Shown: one piece after another, positions 46,391-56,401 of the stretch | How the letters are laid out: each line of letters opens with the position of its first letter | Numbering within the stretch: the stretch's first letter is position 1 | Assembly: GCF_008312935.1 (NCBI RefSeq) | Contig: NZ_VSZO01000079.1 | Location: forward strand, 62,001-126,000 | Length of the DNA stretch: 64,000 bases | Direction: 5' to 3' | Source of the DNA: Roseiconus lacunae | GTDB lineage: Bacteria > Planctomycetota > Planctomycetia > Pirellulales > Pirellulaceae | The notes under the pieces: generated by a model | Database searches by the model: none | Told to the model about the DNA's origin: nothing | What the model saw: only the letters and a program-made list of their open reading frames with translations | Program-made: the position numbers and the translations under genes

Positions 46391-46954
46391 TCAGTTCGCG
46401 TCACGTTGTCGAAAGCCAGTGGATCGTTTCAAAAAGGCACGCAGGCTGTTGCGGCACTCAGTAGCGAACTTGGCGACTTCATCGGTGCGGTAATCCGGAT
46501 AAGTCCAGCGGTGGTGGATCCAACGCTTGGCGGTGTAGGTCAACGTGATTTCGCCGAAAATTCCATCACGTAGGTACACGCGATGGTCACGATCTTTGGT
46601 GGTTGCCAACACCAGTTTGGCCTGAGTGATGTACCCCGGGTCAAGATTCAGCGGTCTTGGTTGTTGGGGATACTTTTTGGCGAACTCCAACTCGACGTCG
46701 TTTGTCCACAGTTTCCAGTCCGCCATCGAGCCCGCATCGAGCGGATCTCCCAATGCCACGAGAACTTTTCGAAGCCCATCGCCCATCGAGGCCGCGTAAT
46801 AGCCGCCGGCGACAAACGGTAATGGTGCGCTCTGATTGGTGATCACGCCCCAGTGTTGTGAGAGTCGCTCGATAGCTTCGGAGCGAACCTGATCATCTTG
46901 CGAAATCACGGCACAAAAACGGACGACCGGTTCGACATACAGCACCTCTGCCAC
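46391..46954 (-). CDS. DUF4416 family protein
   Basis: 187 residues from a GTG start. Typical features: EPVVRFCAVISQDDQVRSEA at the N-terminus, DPGYITQAKLVLATTKDRDH followed by RVYLRDGIFGEITLTY, and WTYPDYRTDEVAKFATECR. DUF4416 is a soluble protein family of unknown function, common in planctomycetes, deltaproteobacteria and related phyla. It is divergent from the aminotransferase gene. Confidence 0.88.
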   Translation of the reverse strand: MAEVLYVEPVVRFCAVISQDDQVRSEAIERLSQHWGVITNQSAPLPFVAGGYYAASMGDGLRKVLVALGDPLDAGSMADWKLWTNDVELEFAKKYPQQPRPLNLDPGYITQAKLVLATTKDRDHRVYLRDGIFGEITLTYTAKRWIHHRWTYPDYRTDEVAKFATECRNSLRAFLKRSTGFRQRDAN

Positions 46955-47033
46955 AACGCTACTCTTGTGTAAAATCCGGCTCTTGAAAATTTGCTTTTAA
47001 AACTTCGTTCACTCCGGCCAGCATAGCAAACCC

Positions 47034-48146
47034 ATGCATCCTTGGATCGCCCAACGTACGACAACATTCGATGCCAGCGGAATTCGCAAAGTCTTTGACT
47101 TGGCAGCGAAGTTAACCGATCCGATCAATCTGTCGATCGGGCAGCCTGATTTCGATGTCCCCGAGTCGATCCAGGAGGCGGCGATCGATGCGATTCGCGG
47201 CGGCAAGAACGCGTATTCACCGACGCAGGGAATCGGTCCTTTGCGAGAGGCTCTGTCGAAGGAAATCGCCGACCGATTCGGTCACGCCGATCGCGACGTA
47301 TTTGTTTCCAGCGGGACCAGCGGCGGTTTGATGTTGTCGATGCTTTCGATGATCGATCCGGGAGACGAAGTCATCTATTTAGATCCGTACTTTGTGATGT
47401 ATCCGGCGCTACTAAAGATGTGCGGTGGTGTTCCCGTTCCGATCGACTCTTATCCGACGTTCGAGCTAGATCCGGACAAAATCGCAGCCGCGGTGACTGA
47501 CAAGACCAAGATGATACTGCTCAACAGTCCCGCCAACCCGACCGGAGTCACTGCGACGGCGGAACAACTCGAAGCCGTCGCAAAGCTGGCTGCTGACAAA
47601 GGAATCGCGTTGGTCAGCGATGAAATTTATTCGCGATTTCACTACGACGGCGACTTCGTATCACCGACATCGTTTAACCCCGACACGATCGTGATCGACG
47701 GATTCAGCAAAAGCCATGCGATGACCGGTTGGAGGGTGGGCTATGTCCATGGGCCGCGAGAAATCATCGCAACGATGTTGAAAATCCAGCAGTACTCGTT
47801 CGTTTGTTCTCCCCAACCGGCTCAGTGGGGGGCACTCCGTGCGATGGAGGTCTCACTTGACGGGCATATCGAAGACTATCGGCGCAAACGCGATTTGATT
47901 TGCGATCTGCTCCAAGATGATTTCGAATTTACGCGACCCGGTGGAGCGTTTTATCTGTTCCCCAAAGCTCCGGGTGATGCGGGCGGAGAAGCATTTGTGC
48001 ATCGGGCTATCGAACGCGGGCTGTTGATCATTCCAGGCAATATTTTCAGCGACAAGGACACGCATTTCCGGATCAGCTTTGCCGCCACCGACGATACGTT
48101 GCGGCGAGGTGCGGCGCTGCTGTGTGAATTGGCCAAAGAGGCCTGA
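47034..48146 (+). CDS. Aspartate-aminotransferase-type PLP enzyme (fold I)
   Basis: 370 residues. Class I/II aminotransferase with the PLP Lys226 in DGFSKSHAMTGWRVGY, Asn168 in NSPANPTGV, Asp196 and Tyr199 in VSDEIYS, and the substrate Arg in FRISFA near 347. Likely transfers an amino group between an amino acid and a 2-oxo acid. The phosphomutase and aspartokinase genes follow, so a role in the aspartate family of amino acids is plausible. Substrate specificity cannot be set from sequence alone. Confidence 0.9.
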   Translation: MHPWIAQRTTTFDASGIRKVFDLAAKLTDPINLSIGQPDFDVPESIQEAAIDAIRGGKNAYSPTQGIGPLREALSKEIADRFGHADRDVFVSSGTSGGLMLSMLSMIDPGDEVIYLDPYFVMYPALLKMCGGVPVPIDSYPTFELDPDKIAAAVTDKTKMILLNSPANPTGVTATAEQLEAVAKLAADKGIALVSDEIYSRFHYDGDFVSPTSFNPDTIVIDGFSKSHAMTGWRVGYVHGPREIIATMLKIQQYSFVCSPQPAQWGALRAMEVSLDGHIEDYRRKRDLICDLLQDDFEFTRPGGAFYLFPKAPGDAGGEAFVHRAIERGLLIIPGNIFSDKDTHFRISFAATDDTLRRGAALLCELAKEA

Positions 48147-48257
48147 GCGAGGCGGTGATTGATCGCCCCTTCCGCATTTTCCATCCGCGCGGGACACTGT
48201 GCGGTCAGAACCTATTCGCCCTACCGGCCTGATCGCCTTTACCCCTGCTATTTTCCC

Positions 48258-49478
48258 ATGAAGTACGTCATCGTAATCCCGGATGGATGTGCGGACGAAC
48301 CGATCGAAGCCCTCGACGGCAAAACGCCTTTGCAAGCGGCGACGTTGCCGAACATGGATGCCATCGCCGCCCGCGGCGCACTCGCCTTGTCGAATAATAC
48401 GCCGGCTCATTTTCCTGCCGGCAGCGAGGTGGCTAATCTGTGCCTGTTTGGCTATGACCCCGATCAATACTTCACGGGGCGGGCACCGCTGGAAGCGGCG
48501 GCAGGTGGGATCACGCTTGGGCCACACGATTTCGCGGTCCGCTGTAATTTGGTGACGATCGAAGATCAGGTGATGATTGACTTCACGGCCGATCACATCA
48601 GCACCGACGAAGCGACCGAATTGCTGAAAACCGCCGGAGAAAAGTTGCTGGGGGACTTCGGCGGCCGCTTCGAATTCGTCCCCGGGGTGAGCTACCGAAA
48701 CCTGCTGATTTATCGTGGTGACGCGTCGGTGCCGGCTCCGTTTTCAAAAGAATCCCGTTCGCGTGCTCCACACGATTTGACCGACTTGTCGGTGGCCGAC
48801 GATTTTCCGCGGGGCCCCGGAAGTGATCTATTGGTCAAATTAATGAACGAGTCGGCGGAGGTCTTTGCGAACCACCCCGTCAACGTGAAACGACTGGCCC
48901 AAGGAAAGCGGCCGGCCACCAATGTCTGGCTTTGGGGACTCGGCGGTGCTCCGTCGATGCCCAGCTTCGAAGAGCGGTTTGGTGTCCGCGGTTCGATGAT
49001 CACCGCCGTCGATCTACTCCGTGGTATTGCCGCGCTCGCCGGTTGGCCTCGAATCGAGGTCGAAGGGGCTACCGGTTACTTGGACACCGATTATGCTGCG
49101 AAAGGCCAAGCGGCAATCGAGGCACTTGGTCAATTCGATTTGGTTTGTGTCCACATCGAAGCCCCCGATGAGGCGTCCCACGAAGGCCGTCATGATGCGA
49201 AGATCGAAGCACTGGAGCAAATCGACCAGCACGTCGTCGGCCCACTCGTCGAAACTCTGCAAAAGTACGGTGATCATCGCATTCTGGTGATGCCAGACCA
49301 CCCAACATTCTGCAGTACCAAAAAGCATGCGCATGGGCTGGTGCCGCTAGCGATGGCGGGGACGGGTATCGAAGCGGATTCCCAAACCACCTACGACGAA
49401 GTAGCCGCGGAAGCCGCCGGCAAGGTATTCGAGAAAGGCTGGGATCTGATGGATGCGTTCGTGATCAGTAACGACTGA
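48258..49478 (+). CDS. apgM: ApgM-type phosphoglycerate mutase / proposed homoserine kinase
   Basis: 406 residues from ATG 48258. Alkaline-phosphatase superfamily, archaeal-type cofactor-independent phosphoglycerate mutase: VIPDGCADEPIEALDGKTPL, GSEVANLCLFGYDP (with the catalytic Ser region), VHIEAPDEASHEGRHDAKIE and MPDHPTFCSTKKHAHGLVP (metal ligands). In bacteria, close relatives next to threonine-pathway genes have been proposed to be homoserine kinases. The aspartokinase gene 148 bases downstream makes that reading attractive here. Either way the enzyme handles phosphoryl transfer in the cytoplasm. Confidence 0.88.
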   Translation: MKYVIVIPDGCADEPIEALDGKTPLQAATLPNMDAIAARGALALSNNTPAHFPAGSEVANLCLFGYDPDQYFTGRAPLEAAAGGITLGPHDFAVRCNLVTIEDQVMIDFTADHISTDEATELLKTAGEKLLGDFGGRFEFVPGVSYRNLLIYRGDASVPAPFSKESRSRAPHDLTDLSVADDFPRGPGSDLLVKLMNESAEVFANHPVNVKRLAQGKRPATNVWLWGLGGAPSMPSFEERFGVRGSMITAVDLLRGIAALAGWPRIEVEGATGYLDTDYAAKGQAAIEALGQFDLVCVHIEAPDEASHEGRHDAKIEALEQIDQHVVGPLVETLQKYGDHRILVMPDHPTFCSTKKHAHGLVPLAMAGTGIEADSQTTYDEVAAEAAGKVFEKGWDLMDAFVISND

Positions 49479-49626
49479 TCATTCGTCGCGCTCCCCTTCC
49501 CCGTCAGATGCAAATCGATCATCTGCCATTGTCATACCTTCCGGCTGACGTTGCTTGCTGTTTCGCAGACGCCAATCGGTTTTTCACCGCTCAATCATTC
49601 CCCTTTCGGCCTTCTAGTTAAATTCG

Positions 49627-51417
49627 ATGTCATTGATCGTTCAAAAGTTCGGCGGAACCAGTGTCGCCGATGTCGAAAAAATCCGCGCGGCGGCTCGGAA
49701 AGCAATTCGTGCACAGCACCAGGGCCACCGGGTGGTGATGGTGGTCAGTGCGATGGGGAAAAACACTGACCGATTGCTTGAGCTTGCCGGTGAGTTCGGC
49801 CCCAACCCGCCGGCGCGTGAAATGGACATGCTGCTCAGTACAGGAGAGCAAGTCAGTGTGTCTTTGGTCGCGATGGCGATCGCTTCGCTGGGCAGTCGAG
49901 CGGTTAGCCTAACCGGCGGACAGATCGGACTGCACACCGATAGCAGTTTCAGCAAGGCTCGCATCCGTTCGATTTCGACCGAGCGAATCGAGAAGCTGCT
50001 CGATGATGGCAACATCGTTGTCGCGGCCGGATTCCAAGGGATCGACGACGACCTGAACATCACCACGCTCGGCCGCGGCGGCAGCGATACCACCGCGGTT
50101 GCCTTGGCTGCGGTTTTGGGTGCCGAAGCATGCGAGATCTACACCGACGTCGATGGGGTTTACACCACCGATCCTCGATTGCTTCCCGAGGCTCGTCGCG
50201 TCGACGTGATCAGCTACAACGAAATGTTGGAACTGGCCAGCCTGGGCGCCAGTGTGATGCACAATCGCAGTATCGAATTTGCTAAAAAGTTTGGCGTGCC
50301 GATCCATGTCCGAAGTAGCTTTTCGGATTCCCAAGGCACGATGATTGTCGCCGAACAAGAATCCGAATCGGCCCCGGTCAGCGGCGCCGCGATGACTCCC
50401 GACGAAGCACGCGTGACGGTCCTTGGGGTGCCTGACATTCCCGGAAAAAGTCTGCAGATCTTTTCGGCGATCGCGGAACGCAAAATCGCCGTCGACATGG
50501 TGGTCCAAAACATCGGCGACGGCGGCAAGGCGGATGTCTCGTTCACGGTGCAACGCAACGAACTTGAGACCACCCTCTCGGCACTCGAGCCGATTTTAGA
50601 ATCGATCGGTGCCGACGGCATCACGCATGATGATCAGGTCAGCAAGGTTTCGGTTGTCGGTGCCAACATGGCCAACCAAGCTGGTGTGGCGAGTCAAATG
50701 TTTCGTGCCTTGGCTGACGCCGGCGTCAACATTCACATGATCACAACGAGTGAAATCAAAATCAGTGCCCTCGTCCGGCGCGACCAAGCATCCGATGCCC
50801 TGCGAGCCGTTCATCGATCTTTTAAACTGCACGAAACACCGGACGATGCAAAATCATGGAGCCAGATCAAAGCCGACCGCGAAGCCGAGGGCGTCGAAGT
50901 CGAAACGCTGATCAGTCGGCTGCGTGACGACGCGCTCGAAGCCCTCACGCTAACCGGAATTTCGTTGCTCGATGGACAAGCTCGCGTGACCCTCTCCGGT
51001 GTGCCCGATCAACCCGGCATCGCCGCCGACATGTTCGAACGAATCGGTGCGGCCGGGATCTTTGTCGATATGATCGTCCAAGGCTACGACGGCGAAGACG
51101 GATCGACCAGCGTTAGCTTTACCGTCAATGCGGAAACACTCGAAGCGAGCCTGAAGGTCGCCAACGAAATTGCCAAGTCACATGGGATGCGAGCCGTGCA
51201 GGGCGAAGCAGGAATCGCTAAAGTCACCGTCAGCGGAATCGGCCTGCGGAGCCACACTCACGTCGCGACGTTATTGTTCCGGACGCTGAGTGACAACGAC
51301 ATCAACGTAGAAATGATCGGAACGAGCGAGCTGCAGGTGAACGCCGTCATCGACAGCAAGTCTGCCGAGGCTGCGAAACAAGGACTCGAGAAAGTTTTCG
51401 CCGGCTCGCTGTATTGA
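49627..51417 (+). CDS. lysC: Aspartate kinase with extended ACT region
   Basis: 596 residues, longer than the usual 400-460. The N-terminal kinase domain carries VQKFGGTSVADVEKI, GFQGIDDDLNITTLGRGGSD and EIYTDVDGVYTTDPR. After about residue 265 there are ACT-like segments in two sets: VTVLGVPDIPGKSLQIFSAI, VSVVGANMANQAGVASQMFR, then VTLSGVPDQPGIAADMFERI and VTVSGIGLRSHTHVATLLFR. That is about four ACT units instead of two, apparently an internal duplication of the regulatory part. Feedback by lysine and/or threonine is expected. It phosphorylates aspartate, the entry to Lys, Thr and Met synthesis. Confidence 0.95.
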   Translation: MSLIVQKFGGTSVADVEKIRAAARKAIRAQHQGHRVVMVVSAMGKNTDRLLELAGEFGPNPPAREMDMLLSTGEQVSVSLVAMAIASLGSRAVSLTGGQIGLHTDSSFSKARIRSISTERIEKLLDDGNIVVAAGFQGIDDDLNITTLGRGGSDTTAVALAAVLGAEACEIYTDVDGVYTTDPRLLPEARRVDVISYNEMLELASLGASVMHNRSIEFAKKFGVPIHVRSSFSDSQGTMIVAEQESESAPVSGAAMTPDEARVTVLGVPDIPGKSLQIFSAIAERKIAVDMVVQNIGDGGKADVSFTVQRNELETTLSALEPILESIGADGITHDDQVSKVSVVGANMANQAGVASQMFRALADAGVNIHMITTSEIKISALVRRDQASDALRAVHRSFKLHETPDDAKSWSQIKADREAEGVEVETLISRLRDDALEALTLTGISLLDGQARVTLSGVPDQPGIAADMFERIGAAGIFVDMIVQGYDGEDGSTSVSFTVNAETLEASLKVANEIAKSHGMRAVQGEAGIAKVTVSGIGLRSHTHVATLLFRTLSDNDINVEMIGTSELQVNAVIDSKSAEAAKQGLEKVFAGSLY

Positions 51418-51548
51418 TCATCGCAGTGATGCCGATGATGTGATCCTCTCGGTGCCTCAAACGAAGGCCCGGCAGATTCATCCCGGAGGGTCTGTGCCGG
51501 TGGCGTTCGCCGAGAGAACTTGTCGCAATCGTCACACGTTTGACGCGG

Positions 51549-52319
51549 TCAGTCACCGAGCCCAAAATGTGGATCGACATGACTGACGGTGATCGATCCT
51601 GAAAAACAATGATCGACGTCACGCCCGCTTTCGCGTGGGCGAGCGTGGAAGTCCAGTTCGAACTGGACGCTACCGTCTTCGCCGATGCGCCCTTGGCGAT
51701 CGAGCGGTTTTCGATCGACCGCACAATGCACACGAGGCGGGACCTGATCACCCGGCATTTCAGTCGCGGGCAAGTTGACGTTCCAAAGTGGTGCGAGTCC
51801 GAGTGAATGATTGCGTTCGAACAGAATCGCCGTATCTAAAAAGTCGCCAATTGTTTGTTCCAGCCACTGGGGCGTGTGCGCCCATTCCTTCGGAACACCC
51901 GGCCGTCGATAGTGGGACACTGCCATCGCGGGGACGCCCTGCAGACTCGCTTCACGCGCGGCCGCGAAAGTTCCGCTGACCAAAAGGTTGACGCCCAGGT
52001 TGGCGCCCGCGTTGATTCCAGAGATCACAAGGTCGGCGGGGTAGTTCATCGCTTGCAAGGCAACACGTACACAGTCGACCGGCGTCCCGTCGACGCAATG
52101 CCAGCCATCGCGAACCTGTTCGACCAGAAGCGGACGTTTCGCTTCCAAGCTATGTCCGCATTCGCTGCGACAACGATTGGGAGCAACCACGCGAACTTCG
52201 CATCGAGATCGCAAGTCGCGAAGACCGAGCACATGATCGAGACTTTCCGAGAGGGCCTGTAAGCCGGGCGCCTCGACACCGTCATCGTTCGTCAACAATA
52301 TTTTCACGATGTGCTCCAT
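51549..52319 (-). CDS. surE: SurE 5'-nucleotidase (survival protein family)
   Basis: 256 residues. The N-terminus KILLTNDDGVEAPGLQAL carries the metal-binding Asp pair. Also VVAPNRCRSECGHS, DGTPVDCVRVALQ, VISGINAGANLGVNLLVSGT (the family core) and GVPAMAVSHYR. The enzyme removes phosphate from nucleoside 5'- and 3'-monophosphates. ATG 52319 or a GTG four codons on could start it. It lies 97 bases downstream of ispG on the same strand. Confidence 0.93.
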   Translation of the reverse strand: MEHIVKILLTNDDGVEAPGLQALSESLDHVLGLRDLRSRCEVRVVAPNRCRSECGHSLEAKRPLLVEQVRDGWHCVDGTPVDCVRVALQAMNYPADLVISGINAGANLGVNLLVSGTFAAAREASLQGVPAMAVSHYRRPGVPKEWAHTPQWLEQTIGDFLDTAILFERNHSLGLAPLWNVNLPATEMPGDQVPPRVHCAVDRKPLDRQGRIGEDGSVQFELDFHARPRESGRDVDHCFSGSITVSHVDPHFGLGD

Positions 52320-52416
52320 GCAGAAAAATCGTCGGTGGCGCAGGCAATGATGTGACCCGTGGCGGCTTTGGCGTCCGTCAAGAACGGTCGAGGTAAAGAC
52401 GTTGAGTTGATACTGG

Positions 52417-53559
52417 CTAAACCTTTGCTGTTTTGACCGTGATCAGTGCGTCGAGTTCTTTTTGAAGTCGCGGTAGGATTTCGTCGTATCCAAATGCACC
52501 CAATGGCTCCGGCCCGCGTTTCAAGTTGACTTTGGCCGGTCCACACCAGAGTCCCAAGTCGGCATCATCCGTCTCACCGGGACCGTTCACGCGACAACCC
52601 ATCACGGCAATCGTGATGTCGTAGTCCTTGGCATATTCAGTCATCTGTTTGACCTGTTGGGCCAAATCAATAAACGCCTCGTTTTCGACGCGTGAACAAC
52701 TAGGGCAACTGATGATGTTGAGCGCCTTGTCGTTTAGTTTGACGACCGTGCGAACCCGCCCCGCGTAAATGTCGTCGACGATCTGGCGTCCGGCATCGAT
52801 TTCTTCTGGCTTGCGATCGTTCGGCAGTGTCAACGAAACGCGAACGGTATCACCGATACCACGACCGATCAGTTGTTCAAACGCAATTCGAGTCTTAATG
52901 ACGCCTTCGGGGGGCATTCCTGCTTCGGTCACGCCGAGGTGCAGCGGGACATCGGGGCGTCGCTCGGCGAACTTCGTGTTGACCTCGATGACTTTTTGTG
53001 GGTCGCTGTCTTTCAGGGAAACCACGTAGCGAGTGAAACCAAGGGAGTCGACGAAATCACAGTGTTCGAGCGCACTTTCAAGCATCGGCGTGATCGAATC
53101 GCTGGGGTCATAGCGTTCCTTTTTGTCCGGATCGACGCTGCCACAGTTGACACCGATTCGGATCGCACAATCATGCTCAAGTGCCTGATCGATGATAAAG
53201 CGGACTTTGTCCTGCCATGGTTTTGACCGTTGGTGATGATACAAGTGTCCCGGGTTGTAACGAATCTTGTCGACATAGGGCGCGACCGCTTCGGCCAGGC
53301 GAAAGTTCTCTTGCAAGTCGACCGCCAAGTTCGCCTTGGTTTGGCTGCGGATTTCGGCGAGCGCGGCCGCGTCTTTGGGGCTATCGACCGCGATGCGAAC
53401 CACGCCAGCACCGGCACCGCGATAGGCTTCCGCCTGTGCGACCGTTGCGTCGATGTCTTGCGTTTTCGTTGCCGTCATGCTCTGGACCGCAATCGGATTG
53501 AAGTCGCCGACGATGATGTCGCCGATCGATACCGGTCGGGTCGCGTTTCGTTTAATTTC
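52417..53559 (-). CDS. ispG: 4-hydroxy-3-methylbut-2-enyl diphosphate synthase
   Basis: 380 residues from ATG 53559; the frame extends nine codons further to 53586. IspG (GcpE) makes HMBPP from MEcPP in the non-mevalonate isoprenoid pathway using a [4Fe-4S] cluster. Cluster Cys are in [15 protein letters not shown] and [11 protein letters not shown]; the N-terminal TIM barrel starts [20 protein letters not shown]. No large insert is present, so it is the short bacterial form. Probably shares a transcript with surE. Confidence 0.95.
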   Translation of the reverse strand, partial: EIKRNATRPVSIGDIIVGDFNPIAVQSMTATKTQDIDATVAQAEAYRGAGAGVVRIAVDSPKDAAALAEIRSQTKANLAVDLQENFRLAEAVAPYVDKIRYNPGHLYHHQRSKPWQDKVRFIIDQALEHDCAIRIGVNCGSVDPDKKERYDPSDSITPMLESALEHCDFVDSLGFTRYVVSLKDSDPQKVIEVNTKFAERRPDVPLHLGVTEAGMPPEGVIKTRIAFEQLIGRGIGDTVRVSLTLPNDRKPEEIDAGRQIVDDIYAGRVRTVVKLNDKALNIISCPSCSRVENEAFIDLAQQVKQMTEYAKDYDITIAVMGCRVNGPGETDDADLGLWCGPAKVNLKRGPEPLGAFGYDEILPRLQKELDALITVKTAKV

Positions 53560-53756
53560 CATGGATCGTTTGTATCGGTGGTCCACAAGGTTGGTGCGGT
53601 CGCAGTATTGTAGGGCGAAGGGCGAACATCGCCATCGGTCGAATTTGGGCAGTCATTGAACGCCGAATCACAGCGCCATTGAGCCGGGATTGCCAAGTTC
53701 CGTCGAATTGCCGACCCGTCAACTCGGCGTAAAACCAGCGTCAATTCGGGGCTGAT

Positions 53757-54968
53757 TCATTGCCTCACCCCGCGAACGAGTGAGGCGTAAAGCGTTTCGT
53801 AGCGGTCGACCATAGTCTCAACAGTGAAAAAACGTTCGACGTAACGACGATTCGCCTGTCCAAATGATTCACGCAGTGAATCGTCACGCAGCAAATCGAG
53901 TAAACGCGCTGACATCGCGTCGCCATCACCCCGTTCGAAAGTCTGATATTGGCGACGCTGGAGGTCGATCGAATCCTGTGGTACGTCCGATATACCCTCG
54001 GGAATGCCGGCTGTCTGCGTAGCCGCCGAGGGAACTGGGGGAAACAGTTCTGCGGTCCCTTCGATACGGCTGCAAACGACTGCCTTCTCCATCGCCATCG
54101 CCTCCAAAATCACGTTTGGCATCCCCTCGTAGTGGCTGGGAAGCACCAGGACTTCGCATGCGGCATAAAACGGTCGCAAATCCGTTTGAAACGGCAGCAA
54201 CCGAACTCGGTCGTCGGGGAGATTTTGGATCCAGGTTTCCAGATCCGACTTCAGCGGTCCTTGGCCGATCAGAACCAACCGAGTCCGGGGATCACTCGCA
54301 ACGATCGATGTGATCTGCTGCTGTAATAATTCCAAGCCTTTTTGCGGGTGCAGACGTCCGACGAACAGAATGACGCGGCTATCGCTAGGGAGTCCGATCG
54401 TCGACCACTCGAAACGGGCCTGATGGCCGCGATCGTCAATCTCGATACCATTGGGAATCACACTCAACCGATCCGGCGAAACACGCATGTCACGTTCGCT
54501 GAAGGAGCGAACAGCCTCGCTCACGCAGACGACGTGACTCATCCGCTTCAGCGCGATCGATTCCAGCTTGCATCGAAGCGGGCGATGCTCCGCGACACGA
54601 ATTCCGCCGACCAAGGGCACCGGACCCGAGGAATCTGAACTTACCCGACCGAGTGCCGCCGCAGCGGTGAGGCAGTTGGCGTGGAATAAGAACGACTGGC
54701 GAATGTCGGCGGGGTGCCGTTTGAATTGCTTGTGGAGCCAACGGCGGGCTTGCAAGAACTGACGCGCCGAATCGCAATCGCCGAACGCAATCGGAATCTC
54801 TGCTGATCGCAATTGATCGACCAAGGCGTGGTGTTCTTCTTTTGGCTCCGATCCGATCGACAGAACTCGCACCGAATGATCGCGTTTTGTTAAGCCGATG
54901 GCGAGGCGCGTGAGTGCTTTCTCGGCACCGCCGACATTCAGCTCCGTGATGATCAGATCGACATTCAT
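53757..54968 (-). CDS. GT4-family glycosyltransferase
   Basis: 403 residues from ATG 54968. GT-B fold: LIITELNVGGAEKALTRLAI at the N-terminus, GGIRVAEHRPLR, VSEAVRSFSERD, VIPNGIEID, VILFVGRLHPQKGLELL, and the sugar-nucleotide E-x7-E motif in HYEGMPNVILEAMAMEKAVV. Transfers a sugar from a nucleotide donor, probably in envelope polysaccharide or glycolipid assembly in the cytoplasm. The acceptor cannot be told. It is divergent from the methyltransferase gene. Confidence 0.92.
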   Translation of the reverse strand: MNVDLIITELNVGGAEKALTRLAIGLTKRDHSVRVLSIGSEPKEEHHALVDQLRSAEIPIAFGDCDSARQFLQARRWLHKQFKRHPADIRQSFLFHANCLTAAAALGRVSSDSSGPVPLVGGIRVAEHRPLRCKLESIALKRMSHVVCVSEAVRSFSERDMRVSPDRLSVIPNGIEIDDRGHQARFEWSTIGLPSDSRVILFVGRLHPQKGLELLQQQITSIVASDPRTRLVLIGQGPLKSDLETWIQNLPDDRVRLLPFQTDLRPFYAACEVLVLPSHYEGMPNVILEAMAMEKAVVCSRIEGTAELFPPVPSAATQTAGIPEGISDVPQDSIDLQRRQYQTFERGDGDAMSARLLDLLRDDSLRESFGQANRRYVERFFTVETMVDRYETLYASLVRGVRQ

Positions 54969-55627
54969 AATCACCGCTACGTCGATTGCAGACGTTTGGT
55001 TTTCCCTCAACCTACTGGCGTGCTCGATGCGACCGGCGCAACCGATCATCCTGGAGGTTTGATCAAGTTGTTTGATGTTGGCCGATTCCAGCCCACCAAT
55101 CGGATGTAGGCGAAACTGAAGTGTTCGCCCAAGCGATGCATTCGCCGGAACGAACCGTTGCCTTTTGATCCTAGCTTTCCCCCTTATCGGCTCAGCAACT
55201 GAATCTCATGATCACCGCACCTTGCACGACCTCTACGCCAGTGATGACGATCGAATCCGTTCACGGAATCAAGGAGACCATCTGGGTCGGACCGGAGGAC
55301 TGTAGCCAGATAACCCGGACTGAGGGTGGGGAGCGGCCGCGGGTTGATCGTGACCCCGGCGATTCGTTGCGTCCAACCGTCGCAGGAACGTCACGATAAT
55401 TCTCTGAATTGTATCGTAAACGTAATAAATCGCTCGATTTGGCCCCGTCAAGCCGGGCCAGAAACGGTCGTAACTCCTTTGTCAGAAACAGCTTTGGTGT
55501 AGTGAACGCTTGATTCACGCATGTTTGACGGCGCTGCGATTTTTGCAATGCTTGTCTGGTGTGATCGTCCGAAGAGAACGTTAGGCGAAACGTTTTCAGA
55601 CGTTCCCCATCGAATGAGCGATTGTTG
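54969..55627. other. Divergent intergenic region with an inverted repeat
   Basis: About 660 bases. The main feature is an imperfect palindrome at 55393-55417: ACGATAATTC and GAAT-tg-TATCGT around a TCT loop, next to an AT-rich stretch; it could be an operator. A minus-strand frame 55261-55713 has no protein character. Confidence 0.45.
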
Positions 55628-56371
55628 ATGAGCACGGTTACGCCAAGCGATAACGATTCTAAACACAGCGATTCCGAACGAAATGGCGCAAGCCGTCGCG
55701 GCCCCGACCGCAACGGCAGCAGCGTTCGGTCACCGAAACGCCGCCGGCTAGGCGTCCCGCACGCGGCAAAGCTGTACCATAATTTGGTCCCGGCTTACCA
55801 AGCGGTTTGGCCAGCGGTCGCGGGTAAGAATATCCGCACGGCGATTGGGCGAATGCAGATGATGTCGGGCTCAAAGGTGCTCGAAGTCGGCGTTGGCACC
55901 GGTTTATCACTGCCTAATTACCCACGGCACGTCGAGTTAACCGGCATCGATCTTTCGGAATCCATGTTGGCCGAAGCGGAGGCCTTGATCCATCGCAATG
56001 GTTGGGATCACATTGGCGTTCGAGCGATGAACGCGGAGAATCTGGACTTCGAAGATAACCAGTTCGACGTGGTGACTTCGTTTCACACCGTGAGTGTAGT
56101 TTCAAACCCGGCTCGTATGATGCGCGAGATTGTTCGGGTTTGCCGGCCCGGCGGGCAAATCTTGATCATCAATCACTTCCGCAGCGAGAACCCTCTGATA
56201 GCCAAGGTCGTCGACTCGGCGGGCAACGTGACCCGTCGTTTGGGCTGGCGCACCGACCTGGAGCTGCAGGAAATCATGAAAGAACTGCCGATTCAGATCG
56301 AGGAACGCTACAAACCCAATCCGTTTTCGTTCTTTACGATCATGCGGGCGACTTGCAAGCCTGCGGCATAA
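55628..56371 (+). CDS. Class I SAM-dependent methyltransferase
   Basis: 247 residues from ATG 55628 (a TTG two codons earlier is possible). The SAM-binding motif is VLEVGVGTGLSLPNYP, motif II TGIDLSESMLAEAE, and post-I QFDVVTSFHTVSVVSNPARM. The N-terminal LYHNLVPAYQAVW and the GLSLPNYP motif resemble PmtA-type phosphatidylethanolamine N-methyltransferases, so a membrane lipid substrate is possible. The first 40 residues are polar and likely disordered. Confidence 0.83.
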   Translation: MSTVTPSDNDSKHSDSERNGASRRGPDRNGSSVRSPKRRRLGVPHAAKLYHNLVPAYQAVWPAVAGKNIRTAIGRMQMMSGSKVLEVGVGTGLSLPNYPRHVELTGIDLSESMLAEAEALIHRNGWDHIGVRAMNAENLDFEDNQFDVVTSFHTVSVVSNPARMMREIVRVCRPGGQILIINHFRSENPLIAKVVDSAGNVTRRLGWRTDLELQEIMKELPIQIEERYKPNPFSFFTIMRATCKPAA

Positions 56372-56401
56372 ATAACGCGACGATCAACTAACCGGCTGTA
56401 A

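Noticed and set aside
51416-51450. Possible terminator after lysC
   Set aside because: A short ATCATCG/CGATGAT stem exists but there is no T run and the stem is weak.
55261-55713. Minus-strand frame of 150 codons
   Set aside because: Composition is Ser/Arg-rich noise and it overlaps the start of the methyltransferase gene.
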